Source of the DNA: Lachnospiraceae bacterium
GTDB lineage: Bacteria; Bacillota; Clostridia; Lachnospirales; Lachnospiraceae
Assembly (NCBI GenBank): GCA_022510565.1
Contig: JAFLTE010000002.1
Location: 1-64,000, forward strand
Direction of reading: 5' to 3'
DNA length: 64,000 nucleotides
This document shows, piece by piece, positions 37,519-46,455 of the stretch. How positions within the stretch are numbered: the stretch's first letter is position 1; each line of letters begins with the position of its first letter. Position numbers and translations under genes: made by a program. The notes under the pieces were generated by a model. That model was given only the letters and a program-made list of their open reading frames with translations, did no database searches and had not been told where the DNA came from.

Positions 37519-38499
37519 TTAGAGTAACTGTTTACCACAGTTGCCGCAGAATTTGGAACCGGTAGTCGGTGTGCCGCAATCCGGGCAGAACTTCGGCCCT
37601 GCGCCGCCCTGCTGTGCACCCTGTGCCGGCATTCCCTGCTGAGTCTGCGCGCCGCCCAGATTCATCTGATTTACCATCTGCTGTCCGAGCGCCATACCCA
37701 TCTGCAGTCCGACCATATCCGCCGCCATACCGCTGCCGCCGTTACCGCCTTTAGACATACCGTCCGCTGCCGCCACCCGGGTGTATTTATCCACGTCACC
37801 CACCATGGACTGTGCCGCAGCCTTCTCCTGCATCTTCTTAATCTCTTCCGGATAGGAAAAGCTCTCAATCGTAAAGTCGGAAATGCCGATGCCCAGCTTA
37901 CGCATATCCATATCCAGTTCCGTCTCAATACCTTTGGCTATGCTTCTGGCATCTGCCTGCAGGTTGAACATATCCCTGCCTTCTTTGCTGATCCAGCTCA
38001 TCAATAACTGGTCAAGACTTGCGACAATTCGCTCCTTGACATCCTCTACGGTGTAAGTCTGCCTGATTCCCGCCAGCTTTTCTATCACCACATTGTGCTC
38101 CACGATACGACAGTTAAAAGTACCAAAAGCACGAATCGGCATTCCTCCGGGCAATCCCGGTGCCTGAAGGTTGATGGCGTTCTTCGTTCCCCACTTCACC
38201 AAAAGTTCCTTTGTATTGATAAACAAAACTTCCGCCCGAAGGGGTGTGCTGAATCCAAACTTAAAACTTTTTAAAGTAGTCAGGAAAGGGATGATCTGAG
38301 ACTCGATATCGTAGTCTCCGTCATCCTCGAAGATTCCCTCCACTCTGCCGTTATACAGAAAAATCGCATCCTGTCCCGGACGGATAATCAGTCTGGAACC
38401 TTTCTTGATCTCCTGATTCTGAAATTTATAGAACAACACGCCCGCGCCGTTCTCATTCCACTCTACTAAGTTAGAAAACTGATTCTTTAAAAATCCCAT
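37519..38499 (-). CDS. SPFH-domain protein with C-terminal zinc ribbon
   Basis: The protein has 326 residues. An SPFH/virion-core-like domain of the YdjI type (about 20-240) is followed by a Gly/Gln/Ala-rich linker and a zinc ribbon (KFCPDCGTP and KFCGNCGKQ). It probably assembles on the membrane. The PspA gene lies 38 bp upstream; the pair resembles B. subtilis ydjI and pspA. The start has a GGAGG site. Confidence 0.9.
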   Translation of the reverse strand: MGFLKNQFSNLVEWNENGAGVLFYKFQNQEIKKGSRLIIRPGQDAIFLYNGRVEGIFEDDGDYDIESQIIPFLTTLKSFKFGFSTPLRAEVLFINTKELLVKWGTKNAINLQAPGLPGGMPIRAFGTFNCRIVEHNVVIEKLAGIRQTYTVEDVKERIVASLDQLLMSWISKEGRDMFNLQADARSIAKGIETELDMDMRKLGIGISDFTIESFSYPEEIKKMQEKAAAQSMVGDVDKYTRVAAADGMSKGGNGGSGMAADMVGLQMGMALGQQMVNQMNLGGAQTQQGMPAQGAQQGGAGPKFCPDCGTPTTGSKFCGNCGKQLL

Positions 38500-38537
38500 T
38501 GTATTCCTCCATAAGTGACATATGACCCGTCAAAAAA

Positions 38538-39221
38538 TTACATTCCCATCTCGGCCTTCAATGCTGCCAGTTCATCGTCCACATCGGATCCCGTATCTGC
38601 AGTGTCGTATTTGCTTGTCAAATCGTCAATATCCTTACCGGAAGCAGATTTGTTCAGTTCACCGATAGCATCTGCCTCGTCCAGCATCTTGTTGACCTTA
38701 TCTTCCATTCTGTCAAAAGCTGCCGCATTGTTGCCCGCACTTTCAAGTCCTGCTCCCATCTCATTGATTTTCCTCTGAGTTTCGGCAACTTTGACTTTCG
38801 CTTTGAGCATATCTCTCTTGCTCTTCATCTCAGAGATATCGTTCTCCAATTTATCGTGCATCTGACGCATCTTCTCCGCATTCGCCTGTGCCAGTTCACA
38901 ATCTTTTGCAAGTACTTCACGCTTTTTCGTCAGCTCACTTTTCTTGGTGAGAAACTGCCGGGCATCGTTATCATTACCTGCCGCTACCGCTTTCTTGGCA
39001 TACTCGCTCATCTTGGCAATCTCTTCATCGCACTCGTTAAGCTTTCTATTGGCAGTTTTCTCTTCCGCCATAATAGATGCTGTCTCCGCTTTTACCTTGG
39101 CAAAATCGGATTCCAAATTTCTTAGGTACTGGTCAATCATCTTCTCCGGATCTTCCGCCTTGTCCAAAAGCGCGTTCACATTTGCTGTCATAATGTCCTT
39201 AAATCTGGTCATGATTCCCAT
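38538..39221 (-). CDS. PspA/IM30-family membrane-stress protein
   Basis: The protein has 227 residues from the ATG at 39221 (GGAGG site); the frame extends to 39251. MGIMTRFKDIMTANVNALLD is the family's amphipathic membrane-binding helix, followed by long coiled coil to about 185. Such proteins form ESCRT-III-like filaments that protect damaged membrane. Likely cotranscribed with the SPFH gene. Confidence 0.92.
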   Translation of the reverse strand: MGIMTRFKDIMTANVNALLDKAEDPEKMIDQYLRNLESDFAKVKAETASIMAEEKTANRKLNECDEEIAKMSEYAKKAVAAGNDNDARQFLTKKSELTKKREVLAKDCELAQANAEKMRQMHDKLENDISEMKSKRDMLKAKVKVAETQRKINEMGAGLESAGNNAAAFDRMEDKVNKMLDEADAIGELNKSASGKDIDDLTSKYDTADTGSDVDDELAALKAEMGM

Positions 39222-39371
39222 ATTCATATCCTCCATCGTAAAATCTTGCAAAACTATGTGTTTATTATATCATAGTCCTTAACCCTTCCACAAGATTTTT
39301 TGCCCTTGCGGCTTTTATATTTTTATACTTTTCTTTTTGAATAATTGCTGTTATACTAGTATCGTACTTAC

Positions 39372-39442
39372 GCGGATATAGTTCATCGGTAGAATGCCAG
39401 CTTCCCAAGCTGGAGAGGCGGGTTCGATTCCCGTTATCCGCT
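39372..39442 (+). tRNA. tRNA-Gly (anticodon CCC)
   Basis: The 71-nt cloverleaf has acceptor GCGGATA/TATCCGC, D-arm with AGTTCATCGGTAGAAT, anticodon stem CCAGC/GCTGG around loop TTCCCAA (anticodon CCC), and T-arm GCGGGTTCGATTCCCGT. CCA is not encoded. A T-rich tail follows. The prophage does not use this gene as its target; its border is about 0.7 kb away. Confidence 0.97.
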
Positions 39443-39531
39443 CTTTTCTTAAGTCAACTCTTTATGTGTCACGATTTGTAAAGTTCCCGCATAGCCTATA
39501 ATAAATGCTTTCATAGGATTTGTGGAGAATT

Positions 39532-40117
39532 ATGAAAAAAATATTGTGTCTGTTTCTTACGATGATTATTGTTGTGGGCTGTCTTGGCGGCTGCGCTAAC
39601 TCCAAAAGCGCAAGCGGCAGCACTTCCGGAAACACGCCGGTGGTGTTAAATGAGGTGGCTCATTCTATTTTTTATGCACCCATGTACGTAGCGATAGAAG
39701 AGGGATACTTTGCCGAGGAGGGCATTGATCTTACTCTTGTTACCGGATTCGGTGCCGATAAGACCATGACGGCTCTTCTGACCGGCGAAGCGGATATCGG
39801 CTTTATGGGCAGCGAAAGCACGATATATACTTACAAGGAGGGAGCCTCCGATTACGCAGTCAACTTTGCGCAGTTGACACAGCGCGCCGGAAACTTTCTG
39901 GTTTCCAGAGAACCCATCGACGATTTTAACTGGCATATGCTTGAGGGAAAAGATGTTCTGGGCGGCAGAGCAGGCGGTATGCCCGAGATGGTTTTTGAAT
40001 ATATCCTGAAAAAGAACGGTATTGACCCGGCAGTCGACCTTACCATCGACCAGAGTATTGACTTCGGCTCCACAGCAGCGGCATTTTCAGGCGGGCAGGC
40101 GGAATTTACAGTAGTGT
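39532..40117 (+). pseudogene. NMT1/THI5-like ABC importer binding lipoprotein, cut off by the prophage
   Basis: Signal peptide with lipobox GGC (LGGCAN) and a start with GGAG at 39532. The protein then follows the NMT1/THI5-like pattern (NEVAHSIFYAPMYVAIEEGY, LTGEADIGFMGSE). After GGQAEFTV, near 40110-40120, the sequence stops matching; the frame runs on for about 15 unrelated residues to a stop at 40161, inside prophage DNA. About 200 of the usual 330 residues remain, so the protein is probably inactive. Its partner permease and ATPase genes would lie beyond the prophage. Confidence 0.8.
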
Positions 40118-40138
40118 ATGCTTTTTACTACTCTCTTA

Positions 40139-41416
40139 TTAAAAGCCACTTCTTTCTGTAACCTCTCCGTTATCGTTCCGTGCCCAATATCGACTCTGTC
40201 TGCTGTCCACATGGACAAATCCATTATACTGAATTATGCCGTTGATATCAAGCGTCTGCGCATACTGCGCAACCTCTAAAGGCGTGTGCCCTTCCACCAC
40301 GATATCGAAAGCTTGTCCTTTCATATGATAACTGGACTTGGCACCGCCGACCTTTGTATTATAACTTTCTGTCCGGTACCCGGAGTGAATCGTAACCGCC
40401 GCTCCGAAGTGATTGCGGATATCCTGCAGCTTGTCATTGACAAAATCAACATCAATCAGAATCTTATCTGAGCCATCCTTACAGCGAAACTCTTCAACTT
40501 TGAAATTCTCGCTGAGCTGCTTTTCTCCGTCTGCTTTCAGTGAAAACTCTTTAATACTGCTCGGTTTTGACAGATGCTCCGTGGAGCACCATCCCTCAAA
40601 ATGTGCGAAACCGTCCCGAATCTCATCAACTGTAATAACGGAACCTTTTACCAAGTCTCCCAAATCGGCTGAATCTGCGCTGGGTTCAGCACGGATATTC
40701 AACACACTGGCCGTTACCGTTCTCTGCTCTGCCGTGACTGTCTTCTGCTCTATGCTGCCGGTATCCTGCTCTTCCTCTTTAGATTCCTGATTTGTTTCTC
40801 CTGTTGTCTGGTTCGCTACAGGCCGCCGAGAAAGGTCAACGTTGACCGTGATTCCCGGAACGCTGCCGCTCGACGTGTACTGCCACAGCACATAGTCACC
40901 TGTATATGTCAGCTTATCGCCCCACTGTGCCACCCAGATAGAGAAGTGAAGCTGTGATAAGTCTAACTGATACGTGAACCAACTTTTGGATGCGTAGATG
41001 CCGGCGGGGATTCCTGCTGCCTGTAATCTATCGCAAATTATCTTCAGGAAGCGTGTCCGGTCTGCTCTTGAGAGGTTGTCTGCCCGTCCGGAGCCGAACT
41101 TGGTCTCTGCCACCTCGCTGTCCAGAAATACGGGCAGGATAAAGTTCATTCCCGCGCACTCTCTAATAATGAAGTTAGCCTCTTCCATCGCTTCCTCATC
41201 CGTGATTGAACAGGGGAAGAAGTACAGTGAAAAAGGAATCCCCCACTGCTCACAAGCTGCTCTGTTCTCCTTGTACCGGGTGTCATATGCCAGAGTCCCC
41301 TTGCTGTAGCCGCGGTACCCGAGACGGATCACCGCGGCTTCAACGTTTCCCCGGACTTTCTGCCAGTCGATAACGCCATTATGTGCAGATACATCAATGA
41401 TAGGTAGACTATTCAT
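40139..41416 (-). CDS. Two-domain endolysin: GH25 muramidase plus M15 peptidase
   Basis: The protein has 425 residues from the ATG at 41416, which has an AAAGGAG site; the frame extends to 41440 inside the holin. N-terminal GH25 domain (about 1-195: IIDVSAHNGVIDW, FLDSEV, YASKSWF, WQYTSSGSVPG). A Thr/Glu/Gln-rich linker and an SH3b-like segment (about 225-285) follow. A C-terminal M15A peptidase (about 300-425) has SGYRTESYN, SSYHMKGQAFDI and GFVHVDSR, giving the zinc His/Asp/His. It can cut both glycan and peptide. Overlap of 4 frames with the holin end suggests coupling. Confidence 0.92.
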   Translation of the reverse strand: MNSLPIIDVSAHNGVIDWQKVRGNVEAAVIRLGYRGYSKGTLAYDTRYKENRAACEQWGIPFSLYFFPCSITDEEAMEEANFIIRECAGMNFILPVFLDSEVAETKFGSGRADNLSRADRTRFLKIICDRLQAAGIPAGIYASKSWFTYQLDLSQLHFSIWVAQWGDKLTYTGDYVLWQYTSSGSVPGITVNVDLSRRPVANQTTGETNQESKEEEQDTGSIEQKTVTAEQRTVTASVLNIRAEPSADSADLGDLVKGSVITVDEIRDGFAHFEGWCSTEHLSKPSSIKEFSLKADGEKQLSENFKVEEFRCKDGSDKILIDVDFVNDKLQDIRNHFGAAVTIHSGYRTESYNTKVGGAKSSYHMKGQAFDIVVEGHTPLEVAQYAQTLDINGIIQYNGFVHVDSRQSRYWARNDNGEVTERSGF

Positions 41417-41900
41417 CGTTGTTTTCTCCTTTGCTTTCAATCTTGTTTTTCAGGACTGATATGTACTTGGCAAGCCATTCCGGCACCGGTGCACCCATGC
41501 GGCCGGCATTCTCGATTATGGATAACAGCTCATTGAGCAGGTACCAGACGGCTACCATCAATCCGAAAATTGCCTTGACATTAATCTGCCATCCCATTTC
41601 TGCTGCCGCCTGCAGGATGATATAATCTGCTACCATGGCAACCACTATTACACATAAATAGCCAACCTTCTTGATAATTCCCTTGGCACCTTTCGCCGAA
41701 CTCCATCCGCATGTTGGGTCGTCCGGGTGGTCGAGAGCCTCCCGCTTACTGGCAAGCATCCCCGTCAGATAATCAAGGAACATCATTACGGCCAGTATCA
41801 AGATTACATACACTAAGATACCAATCCGATCAAAAAGCCATGCCACAACCAGAGATACCACTCCAACAATTCCTGCTGTTACTTTCTGTACTGTATTCAT
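41409..41900 (-). CDS. Phage holin (Phage_holin_4_1 / toxin-secretion holin family)
   Basis: The protein has 163 residues with about three membrane helices (near 8-20, 28-50 and 80-130) and a charged C-terminus. LDYLTGMLASKREA and WSSAKGAKGIIKKVGYL are typical of this holin family. It makes membrane holes so that the endolysin reaches the wall. AAGGAGG precedes the ATG. First gene of the lysis module. Confidence 0.92.
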   Translation of the reverse strand: MNTVQKVTAGIVGVVSLVVAWLFDRIGILVYVILILAVMMFLDYLTGMLASKREALDHPDDPTCGWSSAKGAKGIIKKVGYLCVIVVAMVADYIILQAAAEMGWQINVKAIFGLMVAVWYLLNELLSIIENAGRMGAPVPEWLAKYISVLKNKIESKGENNDE

Positions 41901-41921
41901 CTCTTTTACCTCCTTAATAAT

Positions 41922-41952
41922 AAGAGCCGGAAAGATTTTCTCTCCGGCTCTT
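41922..41952 (-). terminator. Hairpin between the late promoter and the holin gene
   Basis: A 10-bp perfect stem (AAGAGCCGGA 41922-41931 with TCCGGCTCTT 41943-41952). On the minus strand it is followed by ATTATT, a weak T tract. It lies between the late-promoter-like element at 41972-42008 and the holin. Confidence 0.6.
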
Positions 41953-41971
41953 AGGCTCTATGTTTATTTAT

Positions 41972-42008
41972 ATAATATCTTACATCATGGTAGAGTTTGT
42001 ACCATTTT
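41972..42008 (-). promoter_or_regulatory. Late-promoter-like element A (lysis module)
   Basis: Minus strand: AAAATGGTACAAA (42008-41996), 18 bp, TATTAT (41977-41972). The same 13-mer and spacing recur at 50183-50219 and 59612-59648. Confidence 0.7.
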
Positions 42009-42011
42009 CAC

Positions 42012-42155
42012 TCACTGTATCATACTCTCTTCTTTGATTTGCTTCCACACAGGGTCCCGCGGCGGTCCTTCCGGCATAAACGTAAACACCAAAAATAACA
42101 CTAAGAATAATAATATGTAAATAATACCGGCTGCTGCCATTAGCTTTTCCTTCAT
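42012..42155 (-). CDS. Small phage membrane protein, 47 residues
   Basis: The protein has one hydrophobic segment (IIYILLFLVLFLVFTF) followed by EGPPRDPVWKQIKEES. An internal ATG at residue 6 has a better AAGGA site and could be the real start (42 residues). It lies between the fibre gene and the lysis module, a place where small holin-like or antiholin-like proteins occur; no such function is shown. Confidence 0.6.
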   Translation of the reverse strand: MKEKLMAAAGIIYILLFLVLFLVFTFMPEGPPRDPVWKQIKEESMIQ

Positions 42156-42209
42156 GTCTACATTGCAAGGGCCGCTGCACTTTCCGCATTAACCTTTGCC
42201 TCTCCCATT

Positions 42210-43427
42210 TTATTGTAATGCTTCAATCTTACTTTCCAGTTCTTCTATTTTACTTAACAGATAAGCTATGCTTGTACCGTTTCCGTCCGTTACATTACCT
42301 GAAAACACAGCGTTACCTTCCCAATCCAAAGTATGTATGTTTTTCCTGTCGCTGTCGGAAGTTCCACCGCCTACAATATGGGCATATAAACCATTTGGCT
42401 CATTATATTTGCCTTGCACGTGCTGATATTGTCCCGCCGCAGTCGTATAGTACCCCTCTGCGTGAGTATAAGGTGCACTTGCCGCCGCGTAATATCCTTC
42501 TGCGTGAGCGTACATTCCTGTTGTAGTGTAATACCCTTCCGCATGGGCGTTCATTCCTGCTGTAGTGTAATACCCTTCCGCATGGGCGTATATGCTCGCT
42601 GAGGTGTAATAACCCTCTGCATGGGAGTTAGGTGCAGTTGCTGAGGTGTGATATCCTTCAGCATGGGCATAATTCTGGGACGCAGTGGTTTCACCACCTT
42701 CTGCATGAGAATACTGACCACTCGCCTCTGTCGAATAGCCCTCTGCATGACTGTAGTCTGCACTTGCCGTTGTCCGATACCCTTCAGCATGAGAATAGGA
42801 TGCTGTTGCTTTTGTCTCGCCGCCTTCCGCATGGGCTCCGTATATAGATGTCGATGACTCTATACCCGCCGTTGTCTGATAGCCTTCTGCATGGTTAGAA
42901 GGTGAATGTGCTTTGGTGCCATACCCCTCGGCGTGAGAATATTGCCCGTTAGCATATGTACTATAGCCCTCTGCATGAGACTGCGAACCAGTCGCCTTCG
43001 TAGTTTTCCCCTCGGCATGAGCTGCTAATCCGCTCGCCGTAGTTGTATCACCCTCCGCATGGGAACAACTATTACTTGCAGTTGTACTGAGACCTTCTGC
43101 ATGAGACTGTGTCCCGCTCGCCGTGGTAGAACATCCCTCCGCATGAGAATAATATCCGGATGCAGTTGTAATAAGGCCTTCTGCGTGAGACTGTGATGCA
43201 GTGGCAGATGTCTGTGTACCCTCAGCTGTTGAATTATAGCCGACTACCGTTTCCGCTTTTCTGCCCAGATTAATTGCCGTATCGTCGTATAATTCCTTTA
43301 ACGCCCGATTGTCTTTTGCTTCCTGAATGCCGGATTCAATATGTTTTAAATCTTCCGCTAAAACAGGGGTTGTCTTATCCGGTTTGTCTTTCCAGTCTTT
43401 AGCCGGTGTGTATGTATCTCGTGCCAT
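42210..43427 (-). CDS. Tail fibre with 18 HAEG repeats (YadA-head-like)
   Basis: The protein has 405 residues. Residues about 80-345 hold 18 copies of a roughly 14-residue unit, S-H-A-E-G-x-x-T-T-A-S-G-x-Y, like the beta-roll head of trimeric adhesins. A conserved HTLDWEGNAVFSGNV segment and a short coiled coil (SKIEELESKIEALQ) end it. Probably a trimeric receptor-binding fibre. AGGAGG precedes the ATG. Confidence 0.85.
   Translation of the reverse strand: MARDTYTPAKDWKDKPDKTTPVLAEDLKHIESGIQEAKDNRALKELYDDTAINLGRKAETVVGYNSTAEGTQTSATASQSHAEGLITTASGYYSHAEGCSTTASGTQSHAEGLSTTASNSCSHAEGDTTTASGLAAHAEGKTTKATGSQSHAEGYSTYANGQYSHAEGYGTKAHSPSNHAEGYQTTAGIESSTSIYGAHAEGGETKATASYSHAEGYRTTASADYSHAEGYSTEASGQYSHAEGGETTASQNYAHAEGYHTSATAPNSHAEGYYTSASIYAHAEGYYTTAGMNAHAEGYYTTTGMYAHAEGYYAAASAPYTHAEGYYTTAAGQYQHVQGKYNEPNGLYAHIVGGGTSDSDRKNIHTLDWEGNAVFSGNVTDGNGTSIAYLLSKIEELESKIEALQ
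42390..43190 (-). repeat. Tandem 42-bp coding repeats in the fibre gene
   Basis: The 18 HAEG units are encoded by about 42-bp repeats, some shortened to 39 bp and one longer. Neighbouring units near 42480-42600 are nearly identical in DNA, which favours gain and loss of copies. Confidence 0.85.
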
Positions 43428-43436
43428 GATTGCCTC

Positions 43437-44633
43437 CTAATTATAGTTTGGTAATTTGTATACTCGGTTTCCTTCTGATTCTAAAAAGTACGGATTGTCG
43501 AAATAAACACACGCAACGCATGCGCCCGACTCTTCATGCACAGACCCATAAATGAAAAATCCTTTATCTTTGTTGATGCTCGATTTGTAGTTACTCATAT
43601 AAATGCCGATATCGCTTGTCCCACTACCAGCATATCTACGTTTAATTACTGTCATATATGGATATGTATAATCGTTGTATTTGGTATTGACATAGACATT
43701 GATGTTTTCTCCATCTTCGGATTTAACACTAACACAACCGTTTTGCAACGCATTTTTAATTGCATATTCGCCTGACTTGAATGATGCAATCCATGTATTG
43801 ACATAGTTATCCCCTGCGATTGACACTATGGTTTCTTCATCATCGGAGTATATGACGTATGGACTCGTACGGCTATTAAAGAAGTTTGTCGAAACTGCTA
43901 CCATAGTATTAGTGCTCTCATCCAATTTGTACAAGTATGTGTAGCTTGAATCTTTGGCATATATCGAATTGCCAGCACGCCATAACGTCATATAACCATA
44001 AGATAGATTGTCAATATTCACTTCGTCCATAATATTGCCGGACTCATCAACTGTAATCAGATTTTTCTGACCATTATAAAATTTATAATTTTTTCCTTTT
44101 CCACGTACATACTTAATGCGATTCCATTTTTCGTCCGAATTATATATAATGTCTCTTTTATCTTCGCTCAGTCGCAAGATAACATTTTCTGCATTGTAAA
44201 TTTGGAACAACCGCGAGTTGTCTGTGTATGTACTGTAAATGGATACGAGATTATGTTGTTCGGAGTCTTTCTTCCATAGCTTTCCATCCATAGAATGGGC
44301 TTCTACCCAGTCATATTCTCGTAAAACATGTGCGTGCAGTGCCGAACCTATTGTCTCAAGATAACATGCTACCCATTTATCTTTGTTCATACTTGCCGTT
44401 GTTCCGCCAACGTTAGGAGTTTTGTATGAAAAAGGCATCACATCAACACATTTATGTTCGATATCATATATATATATTCCGGTGTTACCCCAATCTAGGA
44501 GACATTCATCAGGATATAATTTTTCCCATAACAACTGATTTCCTTTATACATCTTGTTATGAAAATTTCCTCGATAGAATATATCCTTATGGTCTTTTCC
44601 CTGATAATATAGCCTTGCACTCTGCGTTCCCAT
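43437..44633 (-). CDS. Phage baseplate/tail-tip protein of unknown family
   Basis: The protein has 398 residues, rich in Tyr, Asp, Asn and Ser, with repeated short strand pairs (YIYDIEHKCVD, LITVDESGNIMDEV, YLYKLDESTNTMV), which suggests a beta-propeller. No catalytic motif is seen. It starts directly after the stop of the upstream tail gene and is followed by the fibre gene. By position it could be a baseplate or receptor-binding component. Confidence 0.65.
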   Translation of the reverse strand: MGTQSARLYYQGKDHKDIFYRGNFHNKMYKGNQLLWEKLYPDECLLDWGNTGIYIYDIEHKCVDVMPFSYKTPNVGGTTASMNKDKWVACYLETIGSALHAHVLREYDWVEAHSMDGKLWKKDSEQHNLVSIYSTYTDNSRLFQIYNAENVILRLSEDKRDIIYNSDEKWNRIKYVRGKGKNYKFYNGQKNLITVDESGNIMDEVNIDNLSYGYMTLWRAGNSIYAKDSSYTYLYKLDESTNTMVAVSTNFFNSRTSPYVIYSDDEETIVSIAGDNYVNTWIASFKSGEYAIKNALQNGCVSVKSEDGENINVYVNTKYNDYTYPYMTVIKRRYAGSGTSDIGIYMSNYKSSINKDKGFFIYGSVHEESGACVACVYFDNPYFLESEGNRVYKLPNYN

Positions 44634-46037
44634 CTATTCCACCACTACTACACCTTGAATAAGATACACTACATTCGGGTCGGGATTCGCCGGCAAATCC
44701 CATACTGATTGATGGTCGTCACCACCACCCGGATTAAAACTCGCAAACATATCATCAATCGTGCTTTTGTCATAGTAATTCTGGTCTACATATTCCTTGG
44801 TTGTATCGCTTTTCTTGAGGATATCAATCTGCGTCTGCAGATCCGTAATAAACTCACTCTGATACTCTTCGCCGCCGGCACTGTACTTATCCCTTAACGC
44901 CTGAATACCCGACAGATTCCTCTGAAGCACGGGAAATTGCTTTTCTTCATAGATAATGTCGCCCGATGTGTTGTCTCCCGAATATGTTGCCTCGTAATCA
45001 ACCATCATATAGGTGACAACGTTCAATCCACACTCAACGAAAGGAAGCCCGTTATTATCAGCCGTGTACGGATAATAAGAGAATCCCTGTACGCTGTTAA
45101 AGACATTCTCCGCAACCGTTTGTAATACGCCCTTAGACAGCCCATATGTGAACATATTGCCCTGTATGATGTAATTGTTCATGCCGCTGCCGTAAGTTGT
45201 TCCGACATCGTCCTCTGATTGGCGTATTGTGACTTTATCAACAGGCTTCACAACGAACTCTTCATACTGCACGGTCTTATAGAACGAAAAGGCAATTTCC
45301 TCAATATCATCATCATTTGCAATGGCGGCAGCGTTCGCGGAACCGGCACCGGGAAATGTGTCGGGTCCGGGGAATAAATCAATGCCGGGATACATACCAT
45401 CATCGTATATATCACCCATGATGCGGTATTCGAACTTCCCTTCTCGGTTCATAATGCCATACGCACCGTTAATCTGGCAGATTGCCTTGATTACCGATAA
45501 TGCCTGCAGCGTGTTCGGGTCGTATTGTCTGTCAATCACAATTTCATCGTTTGGCAGCTCTATCTCCACTTGCTCAATATCCAGAAATGCGAACAGGCTG
45601 TCCCGAAATTCCTTAATGCTTTCCGGGAATTTCTGCGACTTATACCACGCCGAAACCTCGGTATTGCCCTTGGTATACAGTTCATCATAAGCCACAATCT
45701 CCTTGACCTGCTTATTGCTGGTTTTCATGGCAGAATCAACGATGCCTTTAAACAATCTGACCGGCTCGTCGGCAGTATCATCCGTATAAATATCTACTAT
45801 CAGCTCTTTGCCCTTGACATCTTCCTTAAGGCCATTGACCTTGATGCTGAATTTACTCGCTATGCAGCCGACAAATTCAATGCTGTCTTTGTTAAAAATC
45901 GCTTCTACCAGGTTCATTGACTCTGAGTGTATGTCCTGCGGTGCAATTTGCAGGTCAATCCCTGTAAATGACAGCGAAAGATATTTAGTTGCTCTGTCAG
46001 ATTGGTATGCTGCTTGTACTTTTTCTGATACGTCCAT
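44634..46037 (-). CDS. Phage tail-associated (Tal-like) protein
   Basis: The protein has 467 residues. The N-terminal part (about 1-330) has the mixed beta pattern of tail-tip hub proteins. A Pro/Gly-rich stretch (LFPGPDTFPGAGSAN) and a C-terminal coiled region with a VWDLPANPDPNVVYLIQG ending follow. Position after the distal tail gene fits the tail-tip hub. No peptidase motif is clear. AGGAG precedes the ATG. Confidence 0.65.
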   Translation of the reverse strand: MDVSEKVQAAYQSDRATKYLSLSFTGIDLQIAPQDIHSESMNLVEAIFNKDSIEFVGCIASKFSIKVNGLKEDVKGKELIVDIYTDDTADEPVRLFKGIVDSAMKTSNKQVKEIVAYDELYTKGNTEVSAWYKSQKFPESIKEFRDSLFAFLDIEQVEIELPNDEIVIDRQYDPNTLQALSVIKAICQINGAYGIMNREGKFEYRIMGDIYDDGMYPGIDLFPGPDTFPGAGSANAAAIANDDDIEEIAFSFYKTVQYEEFVVKPVDKVTIRQSEDDVGTTYGSGMNNYIIQGNMFTYGLSKGVLQTVAENVFNSVQGFSYYPYTADNNGLPFVECGLNVVTYMMVDYEATYSGDNTSGDIIYEEKQFPVLQRNLSGIQALRDKYSAGGEEYQSEFITDLQTQIDILKKSDTTKEYVDQNYYDKSTIDDMFASFNPGGGDDHQSVWDLPANPDPNVVYLIQGVVVVE

Positions 46038-46045
46038 GCCCGCTC

Positions 46046-46447
46046 CTATAACTCAATGAATAACCACTGCATTTCGCCGTATTTTACAACTTTTCCGCTT
46101 GAATCAACCTCTTTCCGGTTAAATTCAAGGCTCTGGTCGAGGTAAAAGTGTCCGGTCTTAAACTCCCCATACTCATCATCATAATATGTACAGTTGGCAT
46201 CGCGCTTCTTGCTGTCAATATAGTTGTCAACAATTCCGCTCATAATCGCCCGCATCTCATCGCCACTCATAGAAAGAGTGGTTAATTTAATCTGCGTCTT
46301 TGTGTGCGGCACCGGAAACATATGCGTTTCGCCCAGCATATCCGTGTAAGAATCCAATGTCTGCCGTTGGTTCGGTGCGACGCTGATACCCTCGTATTTT
46401 ATTAGCCTGTCGGGGAAGTCGAAACTTCCGAATCTAAACTGTGCCAT
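46046..46447 (-). CDS. Phage tail protein (DUF6711-like), probable distal tail component
   Basis: The protein has 133 residues starting MAQFRFGSFDFPDRLIKYEG. It resembles DUF6711 proteins found between tape measure and tail-tip genes in siphophages. GGGG precedes the ATG. Role as distal tail or adaptor is by position. Confidence 0.7.
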   Translation of the reverse strand: MAQFRFGSFDFPDRLIKYEGISVAPNQRQTLDSYTDMLGETHMFPVPHTKTQIKLTTLSMSGDEMRAIMSGIVDNYIDSKKRDANCTYYDDEYGEFKTGHFYLDQSLEFNRKEVDSSGKVVKYGEMQWLFIEL

Positions 46448-46455
46448 ATGTACCC

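Noticed and set aside
39372..39442. tRNA-Gly as the prophage attachment site
   Set aside because: The prophage border is about 0.7 kb away, inside a protein gene, and the tRNA is complete with host genes on both sides.
42390..43190. Regular repeats that might be taken for a CRISPR array
   Set aside because: The repeats are in frame, encode HAEG units without unique spacers, and lie inside a fibre gene. No CRISPR array was seen in the window.
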